Assembly (NCBI GenBank): GCA_934675575.1
Contig: CAKUQQ010000005.1
Span: forward strand, 124,001-188,000
Source of the DNA: an uncultured Muribaculaceae bacterium
GTDB taxonomy: Bacteria > Bacteroidota > Bacteroidia > Bacteroidales > Muribaculaceae
DNA: 64,000 nt
Direction of reading: 5' to 3'
How positions within the stretch are numbered: the first letter of the stretch is position 1; each line of letters starts with the position of its first letter. Made by a program: the position numbers and the translations under genes. Shown here one piece after another: positions 25,939-34,901 of the stretch. The notes under the pieces were generated by a model. The model was given only the letters and a program-made list of their open reading frames with translations, was not told the DNA's origin and did no database searches.

Positions 25939-26769
25939 TTAAAAAGACTCGTTCCTCTCTTTGTGTTTTTGTGCTTTCATCTTTTCGTATCGTGCTTTAT
26001 ATCGCATGATTGCATCTACAGAGGATACTTTTTCTTTATATTTGTTTATTCTCTGTGAAAGAGACGTTATTTTCCAATATTTTTTTTGAAAATCCCTATT
26101 AAGATTAGGATTTTCGTAAAGGTCAAACAATTTTATGGATATAACCTCCTGTTCATTAATTCTAATTTCCTGCGAATTCGGAACCTTTATTAAATCCTCT
26201 TTAGGAATTGTGTCGAAATAAGCCTTTCCAAAAAACATTATAGGCGCCGCTATAAAAGGCATGTTTCCAACCATTACCTTTTTTCCCCATCTTGATTGCG
26301 GATTCAATAAGTATTTAAAATAATTGGTCTTTCCTGTTCGCCGTTCGGCATCAAATTGATTGTAAGCAAAAAGAAATACCATTTTAACTTTATCACAAAG
26401 ATAGTCACTCAAAAAATGAATATCAGGATTAAAATATAGCCTTGGGTATGACACCCATTCCACTATACATAAAACTTGTTTATTTGAAAATGTCGTATCT
26501 AAGATTTTTGCCCGGAAAAAAGGAGTTACATTTTCATTTGAGTATTTGCTATCATATAAACTAAAGGACGTAATTCGTCCATCTACCTCAGATTGAGATA
26601 ATAGTTGCAGTAATTTAGGATTATACTTAACAAAAAATTTGGGCGCAGAAAACTCATTATAGAACACGTCCATTTTGCTTGGAGTGAAATCTAAATTGTT
26701 GATGGTTTTATTAAAAAACACACACAAACTACTTGTACTCACATATGTGCAAAACGTAACAGTCATCAT
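25939..26769 (-). CDS. Unrecognised A+T-rich protein
   Basis: A 276-residue predicted protein I cannot assign to a family. It has no signal peptide, and I see no catalytic motif. The C-terminus is strongly basic and charged (KYKEKVSSVDAIMRYKARYEKMKAQKHKERN), possibly coiled coil. The middle is rich in aromatic residues (VEWVSYPRLYF, FLFAYNQFDAERRTGKTNYFKYLL). The reading frame is clean and long, yet the bases are visibly more A+T-rich than the flanking dxr and cinA. It therefore looks like a later insertion between housekeeping genes. The start could instead be an internal ATG near residue 33. Confidence 0.6.
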   Translation of the reverse strand: MMTVTFCTYVSTSSLCVFFNKTINNLDFTPSKMDVFYNEFSAPKFFVKYNPKLLQLLSQSEVDGRITSFSLYDSKYSNENVTPFFRAKILDTTFSNKQVLCIVEWVSYPRLYFNPDIHFLSDYLCDKVKMVFLFAYNQFDAERRTGKTNYFKYLLNPQSRWGKKVMVGNMPFIAAPIMFFGKAYFDTIPKEDLIKVPNSQEIRINEQEVISIKLFDLYENPNLNRDFQKKYWKITSLSQRINKYKEKVSSVDAIMRYKARYEKMKAQKHKERNESF

Positions 26770-26831
26770 ATTTTTATGAAAGTGCGTCCAAAGGCATTTT
26801 AACCAAATTTTTTGTGATTGGGCTTAGAATA

Positions 26832-28079
26832 CTAATCAATGCCGTTAATTAAGCGATACAGCAACAAAAGCACCTCTGTGGTAGCTCTCTTGATTACACG
26901 CCCACGGTTGCCTGGAAGTAACAGGCACTGGCTCACAACTTTGTCTTTGAACTTTGCAGCCATACACACAGTGCCGACAGGTTTGCCGGGTTCTGCACCA
27001 CCAGGTCCTGCAATGCCTGACGTGGAAACCGCGCAATCCGTACCCATTAACTCCGAAACGCCACAAGCCATTTGTTCCACCGTTGGCAGGCTCACGGCTC
27101 CGTGCTCACGCAGCGTGCTCTCTTGCACGTTAAGCACTTTGTGCTTAATGCCGTTAGTGTATGACACTACACTTCCCACGAAGTATTCTGAGCTACCTGC
27201 AATTTCTGTTATCGCATGAGCAATGTTTCCTCCTGTGCAACTTTCCGCCGTTGACAAAGTGAGATGCTTGCTTTTCAAGAGATTTCCTATGATTTTAGCC
27301 AGAGGCTCATCGTCGCAGCAAATTATGGCATCGCCCAATATCGTCTGCAATTTCTTACCAAATGAATCCATTGCCTCGTTAATGACCGAACTGTCAGCCG
27401 ATGCCCCCGATAGGCGCAAGCGCACTATGCCGCCGTCAGGCAAATAAGCCAAATGCAAAAATTCGGGCAACTCATTCTCAAAATCATTTAGTTTTATCGC
27501 CAAATTAGACTCTGGAATACCGGCAACGACAAATGTTCGGAACTCTATGTCCTCACCGCCATTGAAACGGCTGATTAATTGCGGAATCACTTCACGTTCC
27601 ATCATGGTTTCTGTTTCAAAAGGCACTCCTGGCATTGACACCAGCACTTTGCCTTCTCGCTCAAACCACATTATTGGAGCTGTTCCCACCTGGTTTTGTA
27701 TGACTCGACAGCTTGTTGGCACATCAGCCTGCGCAAGTGTCAACTCATTCATTACAATATTGCGTTTTTCAAATATCTTTCTGACATTATCTTCAACTTC
27801 ATGGCTGTGATAAATCTCCCCACCAAAACATTTCATCAGCGAACCTTTGGTGATGTCATCTTTGGTAGGACCAAGACCGCCAGTCACAAGCACAACATCT
27901 ACTTCGGCCATGCAAGCCTCAACCGACGCCACTATGTCCTTTTCTTTGTCGCCAACGACAAGCACTTTCTTAACCTCCCAACCATAGGGCTTCAAATGAC
28001 GAGAAATCCATCCGGAATTAGTGTCGGCAACCTGCCCAATCAGCAGTTCGTCGCCAATCACGATTATATCGTAAAGCAT
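26832..28079 (-). CDS. cinA: CinA family protein (nicotinamide-nucleotide amidase-type)
   Basis: A 415-residue two-domain protein. The N-terminal MoCF/COG1058 domain starts IVIGDELLIGQVADTNS with LVTGGLGPTKDDIT. The C-terminal CinA domain shows STAESCTGGNIAHAIT, with the serine of the deamidase site, and TSGIAGPGGAEPGKPVGTV. Family members recycle the pyridine ring of NAD by deamidating NMN, and some are competence-associated. It starts 13 bases after tsaD on the same strand. Confidence 0.93.
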   Translation of the reverse strand: MLYDIIVIGDELLIGQVADTNSGWISRHLKPYGWEVKKVLVVGDKEKDIVASVEACMAEVDVVLVTGGLGPTKDDITKGSLMKCFGGEIYHSHEVEDNVRKIFEKRNIVMNELTLAQADVPTSCRVIQNQVGTAPIMWFEREGKVLVSMPGVPFETETMMEREVIPQLISRFNGGEDIEFRTFVVAGIPESNLAIKLNDFENELPEFLHLAYLPDGGIVRLRLSGASADSSVINEAMDSFGKKLQTILGDAIICCDDEPLAKIIGNLLKSKHLTLSTAESCTGGNIAHAITEIAGSSEYFVGSVVSYTNGIKHKVLNVQESTLREHGAVSLPTVEQMACGVSELMGTDCAVSTSGIAGPGGAEPGKPVGTVCMAAKFKDKVVSQCLLLPGNRGRVIKRATTEVLLLLYRLINGID

Positions 28080-28092
28080 TATATCAATAAAA

Positions 28093-29112
28093 TTATATGG
28101 TCACACGTGCAAACGGCGGTTCTGTGATGTCGCAAAAATCACCTTTTAGATATTTGAAATAACCAGCCACGGCAATCATTGCCGCATTGTCGGTGGTAAA
28201 TGAGCGTTTTGGTATAAATGCCTTTATGTGGTGTCTGTCGGCATAGTCTTGCACCGCTTTTCTTACGCCAGAATTGGCCGAAACGCCACCACCAATGGCT
28301 ATGGTTTTTATTCCAGTAGCCTTGATTGCCTTGCTGAATTTGTCCATAAGTATGTCAATTATCGTTTTTTGAAGCGAAGCAGCAAGGTCTTTCTTGTTTT
28401 TTTCAATGAAATTGGCATCTTCTTTGAGTGCGTCTCTCAACGTGTATAAGAATGATGTCTTCAATCCACTGAAACTATAATTATAGCCATCTACATGTGG
28501 TTTGGCAAACTTAAAGCGATTAGCATCGCCTTCGGCGGCCAGACGGTCAATAACAGGTCCTCCAGGATAGGGCAGACCCATAACTTTAGCACACTTGTCA
28601 AAAGCCTCGCCTGCGGCATCGTCTATCGTCTGCCCCAACACAACCATTTCATTTGGCGAGTCAACTCTCACAATTTGCGAATTACCTCCCGACACAAGCA
28701 GACACAAATATGGAAAATCAGGCACCTCTGTGTTCTCGTCTTCTTTGATAAAATGCGACAACACATGGCCATGCAAGTGGTTAACATCAACCAAAGGCAC
28801 TCCCAGCGCAATGGCAAGCCCCTTGGCAAAAGCCGTGCCCACATGCAATGAGCCGGGCAAGCCTGGTCCTCTTGTGAATGCAATGGCACTTATGTCTTTT
28901 TTGTCAATGCCAGCCTGCTTAATTGCCTCAGAAACCACAGGAACTATATTTTGCTGGTGAGCTCTTGACGCAAGCTCCGGCACCACACCGCCATAGGCCT
29001 CATGGACCTTTTGACTTGCAATCACATTCGATTTCAGCACGCAATCACACAAGATGGCAGATGAAGTGTCATCACACGAAGACTCTATTCCAAGAATTAT
29101 TGTTTTACTCAT
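28093..29112 (-). CDS. tsaD: tRNA N6-threonylcarbamoyladenosine transferase subunit
   Basis: A 339-residue ASKHA-fold protein that transfers the threonylcarbamoyl group to A37 of ANN-decoding tRNAs together with TsaB and TsaE. The hallmark ILGIESSCDDTSSA start, the metal-binding HLHGH (in VNHLHGHVLSHF), LLVSGGNSQIV and GGGVSANS are all present. It is separated by 42 bases from the DUF4421 gene and by 13 from cinA. Confidence 0.97.
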   Translation of the reverse strand: MSKTIILGIESSCDDTSSAILCDCVLKSNVIASQKVHEAYGGVVPELASRAHQQNIVPVVSEAIKQAGIDKKDISAIAFTRGPGLPGSLHVGTAFAKGLAIALGVPLVDVNHLHGHVLSHFIKEDENTEVPDFPYLCLLVSGGNSQIVRVDSPNEMVVLGQTIDDAAGEAFDKCAKVMGLPYPGGPVIDRLAAEGDANRFKFAKPHVDGYNYSFSGLKTSFLYTLRDALKEDANFIEKNKKDLAASLQKTIIDILMDKFSKAIKATGIKTIAIGGGVSANSGVRKAVQDYADRHHIKAFIPKRSFTTDNAAMIAVAGYFKYLKGDFCDITEPPFARVTI

Positions 29113-29154
29113 AATTTCAACTCTTTTCAGCCGACAAAAATACTAAAAATTTTA

Positions 29155-30321
29155 TCAAAAACGGAATCCGGCTATCAGCGTCATTTCCTCAATGGCATTG
29201 AAGAAACTATGCCTGTGGCTCCTATACCAATGTCCATCAACGAGCAAATGCAAACCATAAAACACATCTCCATGATTATGAACAAGCCCCATCTTGCTCC
29301 GATAGTTCATAGAAAGCAAATTCTTAACGCCTTCTATTGAGTTGCCTGTGCTGTGCTTAACACCTACAGACGGCGTGAGGGTGATGTTAAACAGCCAGTT
29401 TTGCTTAAAAACCCAGTTATAGGCATAACCAAGTATCACACAATGGTCGTTGTAACGGAACCTATACACTCGGTTACTGTCTGGCAAACATTCCTGAAAG
29501 TTTGTTGGCAACGTTTCAAAATCGAGAGAAATGTCTTGGTGCGACGTCGAAAATCCTAAAAGAAACGAACCGGAACTGCGCTTCTGATATTTTGAAAAAC
29601 CATAGGCTGCAACTTGTGCATAATGATTGTGGTTAAATACATAGTAGGCTTGCAAACCATAGGATTTTCGGTGCAACCCTTTAAATGTTTCATTCACTCT
29701 TTTGTCGCGACCATAATCGCCAAAGCGGTGAATGTAGGTATTGCCTCTATTATCCAGGTAATACGCGTCAAAGCCAAGGCGTGAACTTGAAAATGAGAAA
29801 TCAAGCTTGGTGTTGCGAATAGGGTCACCAGCTATCAAGTTATCCATATCAAGCATATACGACATGCTGACAGCCATAAATGATATTTGAAAGCCAAAAT
29901 TATTGGTCAATTTTGAGTTAATCATTAGCGGCATTGACTTGTTAAGGTGACCAGCATAACTTGTAAGCCAAGTGTTGGCGTTTGCCATAAGTTTCCAGTT
30001 TTTGCCAGTCGGAACCACATAGGCCGTGTCGTAGCTGTTAAATGTTTTGTCACCCCAACGATAAACGTTAACGCAGGTCTGAAGAAACTTTGGAAAGCGA
30101 ACTTCGGGGTCGTTGATTATAGAGAAATCATAACGACGCAGAGCCTTTTTCCAGTAATCGCCGTCTGATTTTTGCATTTTAGTGCTGTATTGTTCCACAC
30201 TTGCGCCTTGCAATGTCAGAGCAGGGTTTTCACAAATAGTGTCGGCATGCGCTTGGGCTTGACTTATGGCAGCCGTAAGCGATAGGGCAATCAGCAATAT
30301 TTTAATCATCAACAATCTCAT
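29155..30321 (-). CDS. DUF4421-type outer-membrane-like protein
   Basis: A 388-residue exported protein with a signal peptide (KILLIALSLTAAISQAQA). The rest is rich in alternating aromatic strands (GKNWKLMANANTW, FGFQISFMAVSMSYML, and a C-terminal FNAIEEMTLIAGFRF ending in Phe), as expected for an outer-membrane beta-barrel. The family is, to my reading, DUF4421, with no known function. Its ATG overlaps the tamB stop as ATGA (4 bases), so it is translated together with TamB. That context suggests an envelope-assembly role. Confidence 0.75.
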   Translation of the reverse strand: MRLLMIKILLIALSLTAAISQAQAHADTICENPALTLQGASVEQYSTKMQKSDGDYWKKALRRYDFSIINDPEVRFPKFLQTCVNVYRWGDKTFNSYDTAYVVPTGKNWKLMANANTWLTSYAGHLNKSMPLMINSKLTNNFGFQISFMAVSMSYMLDMDNLIAGDPIRNTKLDFSFSSSRLGFDAYYLDNRGNTYIHRFGDYGRDKRVNETFKGLHRKSYGLQAYYVFNHNHYAQVAAYGFSKYQKRSSGSFLLGFSTSHQDISLDFETLPTNFQECLPDSNRVYRFRYNDHCVILGYAYNWVFKQNWLFNITLTPSVGVKHSTGNSIEGVKNLLSMNYRSKMGLVHNHGDVFYGLHLLVDGHWYRSHRHSFFNAIEEMTLIAGFRF

Positions 30322-33300
30322 TTGCTTGTAGAAGATTTCTTTGTGCTTTGTCTGATAGTGTCACCGCTGGTCTGGGGTTTTGGCTTTGGGGAGCGTTTTC
30401 TGAACAGCTTGTCGAACTCATGCCTGAACACAATGCCAACACCTTGCGTGGTCAATGCATTTCTTATGAAGTAGTTCTGGTCATTGAAGTGATTGTACGC
30501 CTTAAGTCGCAGGTTTCCTCTACTATTAAGCAAATATTCAATGTCAAAATCGCCAATAAAATTGGAGTTCTTGCTATTGTAAGCATTGTCGCGATAACCA
30601 AAATTGCCATTAAAGAGCAAGCGGTTGTTAAGCAGCTGGCTAGACAATGCCAAGTCAACATCAACATCAGAGAAGTCACCTTTCTGCGAATGGAAGTTTG
30701 GCGATATAGTCCACTTGTCACTTATCTGTCCCAACAAATTGCTAAGTTGCGATGATATGGTGGAAGATGCCACCGATGTCAACTCGTTGTTGTTGGTCGT
30801 GGCATTCATATAGTCGGGGGTATAGAAACGGTTTAGTGCAAGCAAATAAATGATTTGCCTATTCATCATGTCCTCGGTGCTGATAATGCTCTTAATCTTT
30901 CTATAGGCATCAGACGTAAGGGTAGGGAATTCCAAATCAAACGACACGTCAGGGTGTTTTATAGACCCTTGAGCCTTTAGCAACGCATGCACTGGCACGT
31001 TAGTTCTATTCAATTCCTTATCGGTTGCAAACGACTCGTCCAAATCCCTCAAATTGGCAGTTAAGGCATATATTGCCTCAATGTCAAGATTTGCAGCATA
31101 GGGGTCGCCATGAAAGCTGACACTGCTGCCTTGGTTTATTATAAAATCTTTTATTATTACGTCTTGCAATGTGAAATTATAGTTTCCTTTCTCTATTGCA
31201 TACTTGCCATACATCAAGAATTGGTCATCAGAATTGTTGTATGTCAATCTGATATGACCATTACCGTAAGCTTTGATTTTATCGCCACCTTGTGGGTCCA
31301 TAATCAGGTTCATCGCGGCATTTGGTGTGATGTCAGCTTGCAAATCCACAGAATACAGTGTTTCTTCTCCATTTTGTTGGATATTGCTTTGTGTTTTCAA
31401 TTTCTTTATGAAGTCAGGCACGGTATCCACATCTGCCACCACAGTCTTAACCGTGTCTTTCAACTTGTCGCGGTCTCTGAATGTTATGAATTTATATTCG
31501 TTGGCAACCGCATTGTCAGAAAGGGCAAAATAGAATGTACTTCCAGGTGCAGTTTCAAGGTTAAGGTTCACTTTAACGCTACCTGGCTCTCCTGCAACGA
31601 ATGCAGATCCATTGGCAAACACCGTTCCATACCAATTTTGTCCACTGCTTTGTGGCATGTCAAAACAAAGCAACTTTTTAACTCCTGTTATTGAAAAATT
31701 AAACACTGGATTATGAAAACTGTCATGTTTTAGCCAACCAGACATATAGCCATGATGCTTATACCTGTCACTTATCTCAATGTTGTCGAATTTTATAAGG
31801 TTTGGTTTGATGTGTACCGAATCAGAGCAAGTGTAATACACGTTTGTGTAGTCGAGCTTAAACCTCAATGAGTCTGCAAAAACGTCACCATACAAGTTGA
31901 TTGTGTGGAAATTGCCATAAAGCACCGCATGTCCTGAAACCTCACCGCCCACGTCGCTTGTGAAAGCCTTCATAAATGGTTTCATAAATGCCACATTCAC
32001 TTTCTTGGTGTTGAAGTCCATGTATAGCGAATCTGCCTTTGTGAAAATTTCACCATCTACATAGGAGTGTAAACCGTTGTCTTGACTTATGTTTGCCGAC
32101 AGCTTCACCGACATGTTTTCATTATTCCACCGGCTCACAATATCTGCATCACCAAGCACAGCACCGTTATAGGAAAAACGGTCGATATGAAGGTCTGGTG
32201 TGGATAGGCGAGGGGCTGAAGTAAGCAATGAGTTTCCAAAGAACTTACCCGAAGCCCTGCCTCCAAAAGACACGTTATCTATGTTCAATGTTTCAAATAT
32301 GTAGTCCAGGCTAATGTCATTCAGCTCCACAGAGAGCAAGTCATCAGCATTTTTCGACAACACACCGTCAATCGTTACAAACTGCTTGTCGCATTTTGCC
32401 ACAAAATTATTCACAGTAATCAAGTTTGGCTCAATATCAATGCGACTTCGCTGCAAATTCCACACTGTGTCATTGAACACCATTTCTGTTGGGTTTACCA
32501 CAACCTTACAGTCAATTTCGCCATTAGGCTTGCGTCCAAGCAACGTTGACAAACTTAAATCGCCATGAAAATTAGGGCTTCCTTTTAATGACCAATTCAG
32601 TTTTGTGCCAAACACATTGTTGTTGCCGTCACCATTCAACGAGAGATCGATAAGTCCTTTTTTACCTGGATATGACGTGTTGGCCATAACCTTAACGCTG
32701 TCGTCGGAGATGCTGGCTTTCAGCCTTGTGTTTTCTATCAGTTTGTTACCTTTCAATAAATATGGAGCTGTTAACGTGATTTCAGACAACTTATTATCCT
32801 CATCTACATGACCTTTCAGCGTAACATCATACACAATGTCAATAGGCAAGTTAAAGAACTTTTGAAACTCCGAACTCGGAGAAAGCGTTGCAACTAAATT
32901 AAATTTATTTTTACTACCTTTTTTTGTTTCTGGCACAGGCACGTAGCCGAAATAATCTGGAAAAGATTTGGCCAAAAGATGCTTCATGGTTGGTACCAGC
33001 CGTGAGAAATTGTATGCGCCATAAATCTTTGCCTTAACGAAATCGGATTGCAAGTCAAGCTGCTGCATATCGGCAAGGTTATGAGCATCAATTCTGATGC
33101 TGGCTATGTGCAAAGCTTTATTGTCTGTTTTTTTGAAATCAAGATTCTTAATATCAATAAAGCCATTCATATTGTCTGCCTTATTGCCATGGATGTTTGC
33201 ATTCATGGCAAATGCCAAATCCTTGCATTGATTTTTCTTGACCAGTCCAAGTTGCTCCAGATTCAAACGATTAACCTTCATATTAAGGTCATATTTTGAC

Positions 33301-34859
33301 TTTTCTCCAGCCAAAGACACATCTCCAACCAAATTAAAATCAGCATTTTGGTCCGTCATGCGCAAATTTCCATTCAAATGCTGCTGATTTCCCGACACTT
33401 TTGCCATTATATTGCTCAAGCGACGGCCTTTTAACTCAATAAATGAAATTCTACCGTCAATGTCGATAAGTTCCAGTTTATTAGAAATTTTAGCAGCCAC
33501 AGAGGCATTTAACGCTACCCGGTTGATTATTTTTTCTTTTTCGATAAGCCTACCTACGTCAACCCCGTTGGTCTGAAGTTTCCCATTGAACATCTTCTGC
33601 TTGCCAATGCTTTTCAAGTGTCCATCAACATTCAAATCGCCAAGACCTGTTTTTAGCGAACCATTCATGTTTAAGGCCACTGTACTGCCCGACAAGTTAC
33701 CGCACCAAGAAACATCGCCCAGTGAGCGAGACACTCGCTCAAGCGCTGCCGATTTCTTTGGCAAGAGCGACACAATATTTTTGACTTGCAACGATGTCAA
33801 GTGCAATTTTGCATCGGTTAATGAAAAATGCAAATCCTTGGGATTATGTATATTGGACACTCTTCCTTTTAGTGAAACTGCAGAGTTATCCTCCAGAGGC
33901 TTTATGCCCAAATTGAAGTTGGCGGTTTTGTCAAGCGTGCCATCAAATGACAAGTTAACGACAAATCTCCTGTTCAAAGTCTTCAATTTGGGATAAAAGC
34001 ATTTGAAGTCAGCAGGATTTAGCACCGCATTTTTAAGCACTGCATTTATTTTCATTGAGTAAATTTCCTTTGATAAATTTTTCAATGAGGAATATCCCAA
34101 TGCGAAATCTTCTGGTTCTATTGACGAAGCCGGAAGTTTTATCTTTAGATTTGCAACAGACAATTGCTTGTCTGTTATGTGCACATCGCTTGCAAAATGT
34201 TTAACAACCAATCCACTCTGCTCTATTAGAGACATGCGTTTGACCGAAACGGCGTAGTCGTCACGCTTAATCATAGGCAATACCACATCGGCCTTCAAGT
34301 CATAGACATGAATATGGTTTTTATCAAAAACGCCAACACGCGGCGCTTCAGACAGCAAATCATATTGCAACTCGCTCTTTCTAATTATCAAATTATATAT
34401 TGTAATTTCTGTTTGGCTTTTGCGGTTAGGGTCTTTTGACTTTAATGCATCAATTAAAAACTGTGCATTCGTCGGCGATTTTTTATCTTTTTGAGTCACA
34501 TGGCCATGCAGACCTATAATCTCACCATAAGTGAACACCAGCTTTCTATGTGCCACCAAATTATACAAGCTAAAACCTGCGCCAAGCTGCTCAACCGACA
34601 GCAAGGAATCTCCTTTTTGGTCGGGAACTTGCACATTCAGCAGACTGATGCGGTTAAACGGCTCTATATCCACATAGCCGATTTTAACGTCGGTTTTCAG
34701 TAAATCCGACAAGGTCTTTTCGCCCAAGCCCCTTATGTGGTTTTGCACCGTGGGAATAGAAAGCAACAAGAATGCACCACCATATAGCAACACAAAAAGC
34801 GTGATGGCCGTGACAAGCAAAAGCCTGAAAAAATTATATGTTCCTTTGATTATGTTCAC
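30318..34859 (-). CDS. tamB: TamB-like translocation/assembly protein (AsmA family)
   Basis: A very large 1513-residue protein with one N-terminal membrane anchor (LLLVTAITLFVLLYGGAFLL) and a long repetitive beta-rich periplasmic region. The C-terminal TamB domain (DUF490) contains QISDKWTISPNF, LDIEAIYALTANL and a final barrel-like segment. TamB-like proteins are thought to bridge inner and outer membranes and move phospholipids or help outer-membrane protein assembly. The start is GTG at 34859. It lies 42 bases after nadE and overlaps the DUF4421 gene. Confidence 0.92.
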   Translation of the reverse strand: MNIIKGTYNFFRLLLVTAITLFVLLYGGAFLLLSIPTVQNHIRGLGEKTLSDLLKTDVKIGYVDIEPFNRISLLNVQVPDQKGDSLLSVEQLGAGFSLYNLVAHRKLVFTYGEIIGLHGHVTQKDKKSPTNAQFLIDALKSKDPNRKSQTEITIYNLIIRKSELQYDLLSEAPRVGVFDKNHIHVYDLKADVVLPMIKRDDYAVSVKRMSLIEQSGLVVKHFASDVHITDKQLSVANLKIKLPASSIEPEDFALGYSSLKNLSKEIYSMKINAVLKNAVLNPADFKCFYPKLKTLNRRFVVNLSFDGTLDKTANFNLGIKPLEDNSAVSLKGRVSNIHNPKDLHFSLTDAKLHLTSLQVKNIVSLLPKKSAALERVSRSLGDVSWCGNLSGSTVALNMNGSLKTGLGDLNVDGHLKSIGKQKMFNGKLQTNGVDVGRLIEKEKIINRVALNASVAAKISNKLELIDIDGRISFIELKGRRLSNIMAKVSGNQQHLNGNLRMTDQNADFNLVGDVSLAGEKSKYDLNMKVNRLNLEQLGLVKKNQCKDLAFAMNANIHGNKADNMNGFIDIKNLDFKKTDNKALHIASIRIDAHNLADMQQLDLQSDFVKAKIYGAYNFSRLVPTMKHLLAKSFPDYFGYVPVPETKKGSKNKFNLVATLSPSSEFQKFFNLPIDIVYDVTLKGHVDEDNKLSEITLTAPYLLKGNKLIENTRLKASISDDSVKVMANTSYPGKKGLIDLSLNGDGNNNVFGTKLNWSLKGSPNFHGDLSLSTLLGRKPNGEIDCKVVVNPTEMVFNDTVWNLQRSRIDIEPNLITVNNFVAKCDKQFVTIDGVLSKNADDLLSVELNDISLDYIFETLNIDNVSFGGRASGKFFGNSLLTSAPRLSTPDLHIDRFSYNGAVLGDADIVSRWNNENMSVKLSANISQDNGLHSYVDGEIFTKADSLYMDFNTKKVNVAFMKPFMKAFTSDVGGEVSGHAVLYGNFHTINLYGDVFADSLRFKLDYTNVYYTCSDSVHIKPNLIKFDNIEISDRYKHHGYMSGWLKHDSFHNPVFNFSITGVKKLLCFDMPQSSGQNWYGTVFANGSAFVAGEPGSVKVNLNLETAPGSTFYFALSDNAVANEYKFITFRDRDKLKDTVKTVVADVDTVPDFIKKLKTQSNIQQNGEETLYSVDLQADITPNAAMNLIMDPQGGDKIKAYGNGHIRLTYNNSDDQFLMYGKYAIEKGNYNFTLQDVIIKDFIINQGSSVSFHGDPYAANLDIEAIYALTANLRDLDESFATDKELNRTNVPVHALLKAQGSIKHPDVSFDLEFPTLTSDAYRKIKSIISTEDMMNRQIIYLLALNRFYTPDYMNATTNNNELTSVASSTISSQLSNLLGQISDKWTISPNFHSQKGDFSDVDVDLALSSQLLNNRLLFNGNFGYRDNAYNSKNSNFIGDFDIEYLLNSRGNLRLKAYNHFNDQNYFIRNALTTQGVGIVFRHEFDKLFRKRSPKPKPQTSGDTIRQSTKKSSTSK

Positions 34860-34901
34860 CAGTCTATATATGCGGAATAATGGTCTATGTGCAACCCAAG
34901 A

